Below, in pieces: positions 16,651 through 22,773 of a stretch of DNA of 25,273 bases. Made by a program: the position numbers and the translations under genes. The notes under the pieces are model-generated. The model had not been told where the DNA came from. It saw only the letters and a list, made by a program, of their open reading frames with translations, and did not search any database. This DNA is from an uncultured Lachnospiraceae bacterium (GTDB lineage: Bacteria; Bacillota; Clostridia; Lachnospirales; Lachnospiraceae), in the NCBI GenBank assembly GCA_934394615.1, contig CAKRRJ010000032.1, positions 1 to 25,273 of the forward strand, written 5' to 3'. Position 1 is the stretch's first letter, and every line of letters starts with the position of its first letter.

Positions 16651-16688
16651 CAACTATTTGCAAAACAGTTGTTTCGCGAACTAGTTGG
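16651..16688 (-). repeat. Left inner dif-like site, inverted orientation
   Basis: Read on the minus strand it matches the right-end site at 32 of 37 aligned bases with one inserted G. Arm TTCGCGAAA, spacer CAACTG and arm TTTTGCAAATAGTTG are visible. It lies about 80 bp from the outer copy in opposite orientation; between them is another inverted repeat (AGTTGCGA at 16599-16606, TCGCAACT at 16648-16655, with CCGCCG/CGGCGG inside). Confidence 0.75.
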
Positions 16689-16690
16689 AG

Positions 16691-16891
16691 TTAATCCACG
16701 TATATCACCAGCACATCACTGATTATATAAGTCGAGTTTATCTTGCAGTCCCCGAACCGCTCTATAATGTCAGCCGACCAGCCACCACCTAAAAACTCTA
16801 TCCCTCGCAGAACATTGCGCCGCCTTACCGAAATGCGCCCGCCGTACTTTAGTAGTGAGAGCGCACTGCCAAGATTTCTTTTCATATACAT
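16691..16891 (-). CDS. Small protein of unknown function downstream of rep
   Basis: A 66-residue basic, mainly beta-predicted small protein (starting MYMKRNLGSALSLLKYGGRI). Its GAGGTAG ribosome binding site touches the rep stop codon and the gap is 11 nt, so it is probably co-translated with rep. The stop codon lies 3 nt from the inverted dif-like site at the element's left end. I do not recognise a family. Its position as the last gene after rep suggests a replication, packaging or integration accessory, but that is inference. A second in-frame ATG lies two codons downstream. Confidence 0.6.
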   Translation of the reverse strand: MYMKRNLGSALSLLKYGGRISVRRRNVLRGIEFLGGGWSADIIERFGDCKINSTYIISDVLVIYVD

Positions 16892-16902
16892 GCGCTACTA
16901 CC

Positions 16903-17919
16903 TCATATCTTCCCTATGTCTGATACCTTAATCTTGTCATATGGCGTTTTCTCATCGTCCAGCAACTCGATAAAGCCATCATCCAGAAGCCGCACGTTGT
17001 GAATAAGAATGTCATGCGCCTTATACTGCACCACATGACCGATACGCCGCAGAAAAGCAAGCCACGTTTCCGGTGATTCTTTTTGAACGTTCGCGTACTG
17101 CTCCGATAGCGGAATGTTGGTTATGATATACACCTTTGTAAAACATGCGACCTTGTTGTTATATCGGCACGGGAGCTCTAATGGGTAGCCGTCCAGATAG
17201 TTGAGCATATCCGCAACACGGATAGAAGAGCGGAACTCTTCAAAGATAATGACATCCTGTCCTTTGTAATTGTCGAACGGGTGGAGATAGTCCGTTACGC
17301 GGAATACTGATTCATAGCCATACTGCTCCATGACACCACGGGTCTTTCCGGTTCCGGTCGTACCATATATGTATGTCACATCCAGAGTGCGCCAGTCATG
17401 CCGATAGCGTTCCTCGTTGACAATCTGCCTTGCGTGCTCAATCTTATCGAGATTCAGCATGAATGAGGGGTTTTGCTCCAATATATCGTAGTTACTTAAT
17501 CCGTCCTTAATCATAGCGTACAGGTCGCTTAAATCATTTCTCGCCCCCTGTCGTTCTATGGGGCACTCACCAAATTCTTCGAAAGTCCCATCGACACACG
17601 TTTCGTGCTTCTTATCATTGAGCCAGCGACCCTCTTTCTTTACATAGTCACGATTCTGGGAACTCGTTCCCTTCGCCATCTCAAAATGTCCACCGTCAAA
17701 GCGCTTCTTTATCGTGCTGAAGCGAATACCATTTCGACCGTGCATATAAATGTGAGTGTGATATGTACCATTCTCGCCGATTTCATCAGCCATGCACCAA
17801 TACATGACATTCTTCATTTCGCCAACCTTAGCGGCTATATATTCATGCGTCATTCCCTTTTCTTTAGGGTTATTTATCGTTATCTGCCATTTCCTTGACA
17901 TCGAATCTTTCTCAGCCAT
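16903..17919 (-). CDS. rep: CRESS-type replication initiator (HUH endonuclease + SF3 helicase)
   Basis: A rolling-circle initiator with the two-domain architecture of circular Rep-encoding ssDNA viruses and related bacterial plasmids. The nuclease domain has motif I KWQITINNP (10-18), the HUH motif HTH (54-56) in YHTHIYMHG, and motif III DYVKKEG with the catalytic Tyr92 and Lys95. The SF3 helicase domain has Walker A GTTGTGKT (186-193), Walker B DVIIFEEFR (222-230), motif C YIITNIP (264-270, Asn268) and an arginine finger in FLRRIGH (Arg291/292). Start: ATG at 17919 (338 residues) has GGAAAGGAA 9 nt upstream, better than the GTG at 17928 that abuts it. This differs from Ff-type pII. The cognate origin lies directly upstream. 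Confidence 0.92.
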   Translation of the reverse strand: MAEKDSMSRKWQITINNPKEKGMTHEYIAAKVGEMKNVMYWCMADEIGENGTYHTHIYMHGRNGIRFSTIKKRFDGGHFEMAKGTSSQNRDYVKKEGRWLNDKKHETCVDGTFEEFGECPIERQGARNDLSDLYAMIKDGLSNYDILEQNPSFMLNLDKIEHARQIVNEERYRHDWRTLDVTYIYGTTGTGKTRGVMEQYGYESVFRVTDYLHPFDNYKGQDVIIFEEFRSSIRVADMLNYLDGYPLELPCRYNNKVACFTKVYIITNIPLSEQYANVQKESPETWLAFLRRIGHVVQYKAHDILIHNVRLLDDGFIELLDDEKTPYDKIKVSDIGKI

Positions 17920-17940
17920 TCCAACCACTTCCTTTCCTTT

Positions 17941-18019
17941 TGTTACATGTTACAGATGTTACATTTTCGTGTAACATAGAGCAAAGCCAGCAAATACAAG
18001 GGTTTGCGAGATTGTTACA
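17941..18019. repeat. TGTTACA iterons upstream of rep
   Basis: TGTTACA occurs at 17941, 17948, 17957 and 18013, and inverted (TGTAACA) at 17970. The copies at 17956-17977 form a perfect 8-bp stem (ATGTTACA / TGTAACAT) with loop TTTTCG. Iterons next to a nonanucleotide stem-loop are the usual Rep-binding arrangement of CRESS replicons; they may also repress rep. Confidence 0.8.
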
Positions 18020-18022
18020 GAA

Positions 18023-18046
18023 GTTGGGGGTAATACTAACCCCAAC
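18023..18046 (-). other. Rolling-circle replication origin: stem-loop with TAGTATTAC
   Basis: On the minus strand GTTGGGG and CCCCAAC form a perfect 7-bp stem around the 10-nt loop TTAGTATTAC. The loop contains TAGTATTAC, the nonanucleotide of circovirus-type origins, expected to be nicked as TAGTATT/AC. The iteron at 18013 is 3 nt from the stem. The nicked strand is the coding strand of all the structural genes, as in filamentous phages, where the virion strand is mRNA-sense. Confidence 0.88.
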
Positions 18047-18364
18047 CTCCCACCCACGAAAGCACTATCGCCAGTGTACGCGCTTCGCGCACGAGCGAGA
18101 GCCGACACCACAAAGCACTGATACGCCAGCGGCTACCGCTAGGAACATAGACCGCCGCTTTGTCTGGCACTATGGGTAATCAAGGAAAACCGTGATGAGG
18201 GTACAGGCAGACCGACCAAGCACCGGAGAGCCAGACCACCGCCACGGCTGGGGTATGGGTTATCATGCCCGCCCAGAGGGCACCCGGGCATAGGTTTGTT
18301 GGGTGGTAACTCGCCCGCCGCTAGGGCCCCCGTAGCCCCCAGCGGCAGACAAGCCACCACCCCC
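18047..18364. other. Non-coding GC-rich region with hairpins (candidate packaging signal)
   Basis: No gene is seen between the origin and the Zot-like gene. Hairpins include ATGCCCG (18265-18271) with CGGGCAT (18285-18291), with GCCCagaGGGC inside, and a long composite stem GGGTGGT (18301-18307) / ACCACCC (18356-18362) with inner GCCGCT (18317-18322) / AGCGGC (18341-18346). Filamentous phages have their packaging hairpin and complementary-strand origin in such an intergenic region, so this is the natural candidate; function is not shown. Confidence 0.6.
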
Positions 18365-18985
18365 TTATTTTTCAGAATCAGAAACCGCCGGAAAGGTCAT
18401 GTATGTATCATACAGCCGCCCTAACTTACGATTGTAGCGGAAAAACTCACTCCCTACCCGTTCTTTCATGGGATACCACATCTTGACCGAGATGAACAGG
18501 CACGGGGACACCATCATGGCGCACAGGAGCCAGCCGCGCCAGCCGTAGTTAGAGACTTTGCGATGTATCTGCTCATACTCAATGACAGAACGCACTTGCC
18601 TGTCAAGCATCCGGTCGAACTGCGCCACTAGTATAATGTCATAGCCGTAGTGACGATGAAGCTGGAAAAACTCGTTCCACCCAGCGCGATCGGACTTAGA
18701 CCAGTCACGGGCATTAAACAACCTTTGCGCTTCGTCAATGACAAGCAGAATTTCGCCCTCCTTAACGGGACGGTCTTTAAAATACTGCCTACTGTACTCC
18801 ATCAACGCAGACGGCTTTAGCATCGCGTCTGAAATGCAAAGAAAGCGTTCGGGATGCTTGCATAACCCTGTGTTTATGGGAATATTAGATATAACAGGTT
18901 TATCGAACATCAACGTATTGCGGATTACACGGGCAGTGTGTAAAGATTTCCCACTGCCCGGAGTGCCACTGTAAAGATATATCAT
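18365..18985 (-). CDS. Zot/pI-like phage assembly ATPase
   Basis: Membrane ATPase of the Zonula-occludens-toxin family, the gene I protein of filamentous phages that drives virion extrusion. Over 206 residues it shows Walker A GTPGSGKS (7-14), Walker B ILLVIDE (79-85, followed by AQRLF), the family-typical NEFFQLHRHYGYDIILVAQ, and a single membrane segment (152-171, WLLCAMMVSPCLFISVKMWY) with a short C-terminal tail. The ATG at 18985 has GGAG 6 nt upstream; a TTG at 18997 is less likely. The gap to the pVI-like gene is 1 nt. The toxin name is historical; no toxin domain is present. Confidence 0.92.
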   Translation of the reverse strand: MIYLYSGTPGSGKSLHTARVIRNTLMFDKPVISNIPINTGLCKHPERFLCISDAMLKPSALMEYSRQYFKDRPVKEGEILLVIDEAQRLFNARDWSKSDRAGWNEFFQLHRHYGYDIILVAQFDRMLDRQVRSVIEYEQIHRKVSNYGWRGWLLCAMMVSPCLFISVKMWYPMKERVGSEFFRYNRKLGRLYDTYMTFPAVSDSEK

Positions 18986-18986
18986 A

Positions 18987-19226
18987 TCAATCTCCAATCA
19001 ACTTGACCCAGCGCATAGCTACGGAATATATATAGAAAATTGCAATACATCCAAGCCACGCCAGACCGATTTTCACAAATGCCGCTACCGGAATGAACCA
19101 GTTAAGATACCCCAAGTAGGGTATATTACCAAACTTATCTATCCACTGCTGAAACGGAGAAGCGGGCATAACCTTAGCCAGAGCCGCCGCGAAAGCAGTC
19201 ATCATTTCACTGAAAAATGCAAGCAT
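18987..19226 (-). CDS. pVI-like minor coat / small membrane protein
   Basis: A 79-residue hydrophobic protein between the pIII-like and Zot-like genes, where gene VI lies in filamentous phages. An N-terminal amphipathic part (FFSEMMTAFAAALAKVMP) is followed by two membrane segments (about 41-57 and 57-74, within NWFIPVAAFVKIGLAWLGC and IAIFYIYSVAMRWV). Its AGGGGG ribosome binding site is inside the end of the upstream gene. The role of a virion-terminal protein released with pIII is inferred from position and topology. Confidence 0.75.
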   Translation of the reverse strand: MLAFFSEMMTAFAAALAKVMPASPFQQWIDKFGNIPYLGYLNWFIPVAAFVKIGLAWLGCIAIFYIYSVAMRWVKLIGD

Positions 19227-19230
19227 GCCA

Positions 19231-20718
19231 TTACCCCCTTATCATGTGTGAACGTGTCACCAGAGCCAAGCCAACAATAAACAAGATACATTCCATATCG
19301 CGGAGCAATTCTGCCACACTGTCAAATGGCGAGAGGTCTATATCCATCTCATATGTTTGCATACCAGACAGAGTGGGGTATGGGAACGCATACTTGAAAT
19401 GCGGAGCTTGTGGTGGAGCTTCCAGCACCTTGATGAAATCTATCACATCGAATGGCAGACAGAACGGAAAAATCTTTTCCAATCCGGCAAACGTGTAGTT
19501 GCTCAGTTCCTTAGAAACTTCGCCCGTGTTTGTGTCCGGAATCGTAATATCTGGAACCGTGTCTTTTGCCGGAGCATAGACCCATTCTTTTGTAGTCGTG
19601 CCGCCATCGTCAATAACCATATCACCCTCGCTTGTCTTATCGACCACGCCAACGCCGACCTTGTCCAAGACATCCGTCCAAGTGTTCTCGCCAGTTGTCA
19701 CGCCGCCAATAACGCCCTCAATAGAGCCATCATCCACCCAAGGCAGTTTCGTTTCCTTTTCGTCCTCAGCTTCGCCCACGCCAACAACGTCCCAATCACC
19801 CTCGATAACACCAGCGCCGTCACCAACACCAGCAAGACCACCGACAACAGTATATTCTTTTTCTTTTGTTTCGGTTCCCGGCACTGCGCCAGCATCAAGC
19901 CAACTTGCCGCTATACCAAGCACTTCAGACCAAGTAAGGTCTTTACCACGCCCAGTATCACCCATGTAATTGCATATTCCCATCGGTGTAGAATTGTAAC
20001 CATATGGACACTCTGGCCCACCATAATAATATGTCTTACCATTAACATCAAACGGATTTGATATATAGTGTATTTTTTCCCCCACTTGATACGTCGACTC
20101 TGTAGCAGAAACAGGCATCACTAAGAAACGATAATTGTCATTATACGTATATTTGTACATGACAATCACAGAATTAGAATCTGTTAATGCAAGAGTCGTA
20201 GCGCGTTTACCGTCTGCATCTGTCAATGTCAAGTTTTCGCCAAAACCAATAGTCGGATAACCATTAAATAAACCATCACCAGCACTACCAGAACTTTCAT
20301 ATACATCATCTTTCAACCAATCCTTATATGCCGTCCAAGTAGGGTCTGATTTATCCAGCGTTCCGGACGATAGCTTGTCTCCCCACGCCGCCATATTTAC
20401 GCCAGCTAGGGCAGAATCCGCCCACCATCCGAACTCGTCCTTTTTCTCGTTTACCCATTTCTTGAATTTAGAGAACTGGGTGGAACCCCATTCTTTTAAC
20501 TTGTCACGGTTTTGGTAGATTGCCGTTCCAGCCGCCACCACGCCAGTGATAGCAAGCAAGTACGGGAAAGCTACCTCGATGCCAACCGTAGCCGCACCGC
20601 CGCCAGCAATGATAGTAGAAGCAGAAGCGTAGGCTTTTTGCCTTGTATTGTATACAGAGCCGATAACGATTGTACACGCCAGCAAGAGAGCCAGCGCACG
20701 TTTTAATGATTTCTTCAT
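19231..20718 (-). CDS. pIII-like adsorption / minor coat protein
   Basis: A 495-residue secreted protein with the layout of filamentous phage adsorption proteins. It has a signal peptide (MKKSLKRALALLLACTIVIG, with likely cleavage after AYASA), a second hydrophobic segment near 46-68, a long exposed region with Gly/Val/Asp-rich repeats (about 290-400), a conserved-looking C-terminal part (FPFCLPFDVIDFIKVLEAPP), and a last membrane anchor (ECILFIVGLALVTR) with a basic tail. The ATG at 20718 is chosen since AGGGGG lies 4 nt before it; the ATG at 20733 has no ribosome binding site. It would bind the host receptor and cap the virion. Confidence 0.85.
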   Translation of the reverse strand: MKKSLKRALALLLACTIVIGSVYNTRQKAYASASTIIAGGGAATVGIEVAFPYLLAITGVVAAGTAIYQNRDKLKEWGSTQFSKFKKWVNEKKDEFGWWADSALAGVNMAAWGDKLSSGTLDKSDPTWTAYKDWLKDDVYESSGSAGDGLFNGYPTIGFGENLTLTDADGKRATTLALTDSNSVIVMYKYTYNDNYRFLVMPVSATESTYQVGEKIHYISNPFDVNGKTYYYGGPECPYGYNSTPMGICNYMGDTGRGKDLTWSEVLGIAASWLDAGAVPGTETKEKEYTVVGGLAGVGDGAGVIEGDWDVVGVGEAEDEKETKLPWVDDGSIEGVIGGVTTGENTWTDVLDKVGVGVVDKTSEGDMVIDDGGTTTKEWVYAPAKDTVPDITIPDTNTGEVSKELSNYTFAGLEKIFPFCLPFDVIDFIKVLEAPPQAPHFKYAFPYPTLSGMQTYEMDIDLSPFDSVAELLRDMECILFIVGLALVTRSHMIRG

Positions 20719-20740
20719 TGTACCCCCTAACATGGAAACA

Positions 20741-20767
20741 GGGGTATGAGAACCAGTCCCACACCCC
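20741..20767 (-). terminator. Hairpin after the major coat gene
   Basis: On the minus strand GGGGTGTGGG and CTCATACCCC form a 10-pair stem with two G-U pairs and a 7-nt loop, directly between the coat gene and the pIII-like gene. There is no T-run, so it may act as a leaky terminator or mRNA stabiliser, as at the same position in Ff phages. Confidence 0.6.
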
Positions 20768-20803
20768 CATCAAATGAATTTGTAATAATCCAGCCACCGC
20801 CGA

Positions 20804-20998
20804 TTAGCGACCAGTTACTTTTTTAAACACCTTGATACCGATACCGACAACAACAATCGCGCCCATGATAGGCAGTGCAACCGGAACTACGGAACCGACA
20901 GCGTTCATAGCATCACCAGCAATAGTGGTAATACCAGTAGTTAATGCACCAGTTACGGTCGCAATGGTGCCAGCTTCATTCGCTAAAGCAATTCCCAT
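20804..20998 (-). CDS. Major coat protein, pVIII-like
   Basis: A 64-residue protein with an Ala/Thr/Gly-rich N-terminal half, one membrane helix (about 39-56, PVALPIMGAIVVVGIGI) and a basic tail KVFKKVTGR. The C-terminus matches the style of M13 pVIII, which ends with GIKLFKKFT. It lacks the signal peptide of M13 pVIII, like the Pf3 coat. A strong AAGGGGG precedes the ATG, as expected for the most abundant virion protein. Its place before the pIII-like gene matches gene VIII. Confidence 0.88.
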   Translation of the reverse strand: MGIALANEAGTIATVTGALTTGITTIAGDAMNAVGSVVPVALPIMGAIVVVGIGIKVFKKVTGR

Positions 20999-20999
20999 A

Positions 21000-21128
21000 T
21001 TAGCATCCCCCTTTCTTCATGATATCCAACGCCAGCTTGATAACCGCGCCGAACGCAAAAGGGATAAATGAGAGCAAAACGCCACAACCTACACCAGCGG
21101 CATAAAGTCCAATCATTTCCTCAATCAT
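21000..21128 (-). CDS. Small membrane protein (pVII/pIX-like position)
   Basis: A 42-residue protein, MIEEMIGLYAAGVGCGVLLS followed by FIPFAFGAVIKLALDIMKKG and ending in GC, with a single hydrophobic stretch and a basic end. It overlaps the upstream gene by ATGA, and its stop is one base from the coat gene start, so it is translated as part of the operon. The position between the ssDNA-binding protein and major coat genes matches genes VII and IX of filamentous phages. Function is inferred from position. Confidence 0.75.
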   Translation of the reverse strand: MIEEMIGLYAAGVGCGVLLSFIPFAFGAVIKLALDIMKKGGC

Positions 21129-21352
21129 CTACTCGTCCTCCAGAGTATCGCGCCCATCACCAATCCGGCGAGGATTCCCATTGAAAATATGTTAAGGACC
21201 ATTAAGGACTGTATGTCCGTTATCTGGTCAGCATAACCAAGTTCAGACCCAGTAGCTTCTAGATCATTGATAAGTTCCACTTCGTCTTCTTCACTGGCAT
21301 CTGATGCAGAAGCCAGTGAGAGAGAAGCTTCATTGAATGTTACTGTAATCAT
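21125..21352 (-). CDS. Small acidic protein with C-terminal membrane segment
   Basis: A 75-residue protein with an acidic N-terminal half (SASDASEEDEVELINDLEAT), one C-terminal membrane helix (about 50-71, LMVLNIFSMGILAGLVMGAI) and a basic end RTSR. This topology (acidic outside, helix, basic inside) is that of virion coat proteins, so it may be a second minor coat protein. It overlaps both neighbours by four bases (ATGA), showing tight translational coupling. I do not recognise a named family. Confidence 0.75.
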   Translation of the reverse strand: MITVTFNEASLSLASASDASEEDEVELINDLEATGSELGYADQITDIQSLMVLNIFSMGILAGLVMGAILWRTSR

Positions 21353-21600
21353 TTCACAGTCACATTGACGAGATAGGCACGACCACCGGAAAGCTCGTAG
21401 TCAAGCTTAACATCTTTGCCGATGTGCTCCGGCTTTAAGAAGTCGTACTGCTCCTCCGGCATGAAAATCTGTTCAGTTTTGCAACCAACAGCACCAGCCG
21501 AGGTTTCACGAGGATTGAAAGGGGTTTCAAGCTCTGCTACACAATAGTCTTTTCCGTTCTTCTTAGACGTAAATCGTCTGTATCCTACAAGTTTACTCAT
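21349..21600 (-). CDS. Putative ssDNA-binding protein (pV-like)
   Basis: An 83-residue soluble protein (starting MSKLVGYRRFTSKKNGKDYC, ending GGRAYLVNVTVK), rich in beta strands with basic and aromatic residues, compatible with a small OB-like fold. It is the first gene of the tight structural operon, the place of the gene V ssDNA-binding protein that coats replicated viral strands before extrusion. AAAGGAG precedes the ATG. The call rests on size, position and composition; no diagnostic motif is visible. Confidence 0.65.
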   Translation of the reverse strand: MSKLVGYRRFTSKKNGKDYCVAELETPFNPRETSAGAVGCKTEQIFMPEEQYDFLKPEHIGKDVKLDYELSGGRAYLVNVTVK

Positions 21601-21798
21601 AGTGTTTTCTCCTTTCGTGAGAGGGTTTATTTAGTTATCAATGTGGCGGATAAAGCATTTGCATCAATCTACCCGACTGTCACGCGCAACCGCCTGTATG
21701 CTTCACAGCATTCAGACCGCCAACGCTAACAGCTATCGACATCATTTCTCAGAGGGTTACCGATGCACCCACAACAACCGCTTTAACATTCAAGACCG

Positions 21799-21969
21799 TT
21801 ATTCGGTCTCATTTTCGAGATCTTCATATAAGTCCTCGATTAACTGCCATTTCTCACGCGCCACTGAAACACATTCAGTGGGAGCGGAGACAGCTTTTAA
21901 TTCTGCGCGATACTCAGAACTTACGCGCTCCCTGTACCGCTGGAATATAGCTTTTTCTTTCTTCGTCAT
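21799..21969 (-). CDS. Small charged phage protein of unknown function
   Basis: A 56-residue highly charged, helical protein (MTKKEKAIFQRYRERVSSEY, later VSVAREKWQLIEDLYEDLEN, ending ETE). It has a good ribosome binding site, AAGGTGATG, directly before the ATG, and lies on the same strand as the structural operon, about 200 nt upstream of the ssDNA-binding gene. No family is recognised. It is a plausible early or regulatory gene of the element. Confidence 0.65.
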   Translation of the reverse strand: MTKKEKAIFQRYRERVSSEYRAELKAVSAPTECVSVAREKWQLIEDLYEDLENETE

Positions 21970-22155
21970 ATCATCACCTTGATACTTTCATGAATCCTAT
22001 GTAGTACTGTGTCATCTCGCTCGTTGATACTTCCGCTTAACGGCTTCTTGTTCCTAGGAGTAGAGCATCATTTGACTATGATTTTTTGCCCTCTTGTCCT
22101 GCCGTTCCTGCTTTCTTCAACACTTTTTACGGACCTCGCTTATTCTGCACACACT

Positions 22156-22311
22156 CTATCTATTCGTAAATAGCTGGTCGTCATACCACTCGCGTGCCGC
22201 CCCGTCACCTCGTCCGGCTTTTCCTGCTTTCCACATAGATTTTCTTGCGCCATTCTCCATTATCTGATAGAATGAATTTGCAACCATCGACAGGAAAGAC
22301 GGCGTTCTCAT
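22156..22311 (-). CDS. Possible small phage ORF
   Basis: A 51-codon frame (starting MRTPSFLSMVANSFYQIMEN, ending WYDDQLFTNR) on the structural-gene strand. Its composition looks protein-like, but no ribosome binding site is seen before the ATG, and an alternative overlapping frame of 46 codons starts just upstream. Treat as tentative. Confidence 0.3.
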   Translation of the reverse strand: MRTPSFLSMVANSFYQIMENGARKSMWKAGKAGRGDGAAREWYDDQLFTNR

Positions 22312-22366
22312 TGCTACTGCTTGTACACGAGAGTGCAGTTCTCATTGCTACGCCTTCTGTCCTATC
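22287..22366. repeat. Direct repeats inside an imperfect inverted repeat
   Basis: GTTCTCATTGCTAC occurs at 22304-22317 and again at 22338-22351. They are flanked by an imperfect inverted repeat (TCGACAGGAAAGACGGCG at 22287 side, CGCCTTCTGTCCTATCGA on the right). It could be a protein-binding site or a structured leader of the minus-strand transcript. Confidence 0.5.
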
Positions 22367-22382
22367 GACAACTATATGTTAT

Positions 22383-22465
22383 CATATATAGGGATATATG
22401 TATATAGGCATATATACTAAAAATATAGTCCTATATATGTACATTTTGTATATAGGGCTATATAT
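22383..22465. promoter_or_regulatory. Four tandem TATATA-GG-TATATA palindromes (operator array)
   Basis: Palindromes lie at 22383-22400 (CATATAT-AGGG-ATATATG), 22400-22417 (GTATATA-GGCA-TATATAC), 22423-22436 (ATATAG-TC-CTATAT) and 22449-22464 (TATATAG-GG-CTATATA). They sit between the divergent minus-strand genes and the RHH-like gene, whose ATG is 3 nt after the last copy, and resemble -10 boxes. They are the likely binding array of that regulator. Confidence 0.75.
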
Positions 22466-22466
22466 C

Positions 22467-22703
22467 ATGGAGAAAAACAAATATATCAGAGAGTACAACA
22501 AAGAAGCTTACAAAACTGTAAAAGTCTATATCCGCGAAGAAGATTATCCAGAAATAATAGAACACATGAAAGCAATGGGATATTCCAAAATGAGCGGATA
22601 TATCAAAGACTTAATCACAAGAGACATGACACAGAACGCCACCAGTGTGAAGAACAGCAACAACGTAATTATTGGGAATAGCGGCTCCATCCATATGGAG
22701 TAA
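22467..22703 (+). CDS. Ribbon-helix-helix (Arc/CopG-like) regulator, putative
   Basis: A 78-residue protein with a basic N-terminus and a strand-helix-helix pattern, KTVKVYIREEDYPEIIEHMK then MGYSKMSGYIKDLITRDM, typical of RHH DNA-binding proteins of plasmids and phages. The C-terminal tail (about 25 residues) is polar. The ATG at 22467 is chosen since the upstream open frame is a translation of the TATATA operators; only a weak AGGG precedes it. It runs opposite to the structural genes, behind four palindromes, so it is probably an autoregulator and repressor of the divergent phage transcript. Confidence 0.65.
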   Translation: MEKNKYIREYNKEAYKTVKVYIREEDYPEIIEHMKAMGYSKMSGYIKDLITRDMTQNATSVKNSNNVIIGNSGSIHME

Positions 22704-22722
22704 ATAATCAGACAATTAAAAA

Positions 22723-22763
22723 CTGCAGCATTTAAATTGTGTACACAATAGTTGCTGCAGCAA
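22723..22763. repeat. Nested palindromes between RHH gene and membrane-protein gene
   Basis: CTGCAGCA (22723-22730) pairs with TGCTGCAG (22753-22760). In the loop is a perfect 14-bp palindrome ATTGTGTACACAAT (22736-22749), and TTGCTGCAGCAA (22752-22763) is itself a palindrome. There is no T-run; this is more likely a binding site or mRNA hairpin than a terminator. Confidence 0.55.
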
Positions 22764-22773
22764 GGGGAGAAGT

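Noticed and set aside
18365..18985. Zonula occludens toxin
   Set aside because: The protein has only the assembly ATPase domain, one membrane segment and a short tail; the toxin reading of the family name is not supported.
19357..20061. Long plus-strand open frames opposite the pIII-like gene
   Set aside because: They are antisense shadows of the adsorption protein, without ribosome binding sites or protein-like composition.
22383..22465. CRISPR or origin iterons in the TATATA repeats
   Set aside because: Spacing is irregular and units are palindromic without spacers; position before an RHH-like gene fits operators better.
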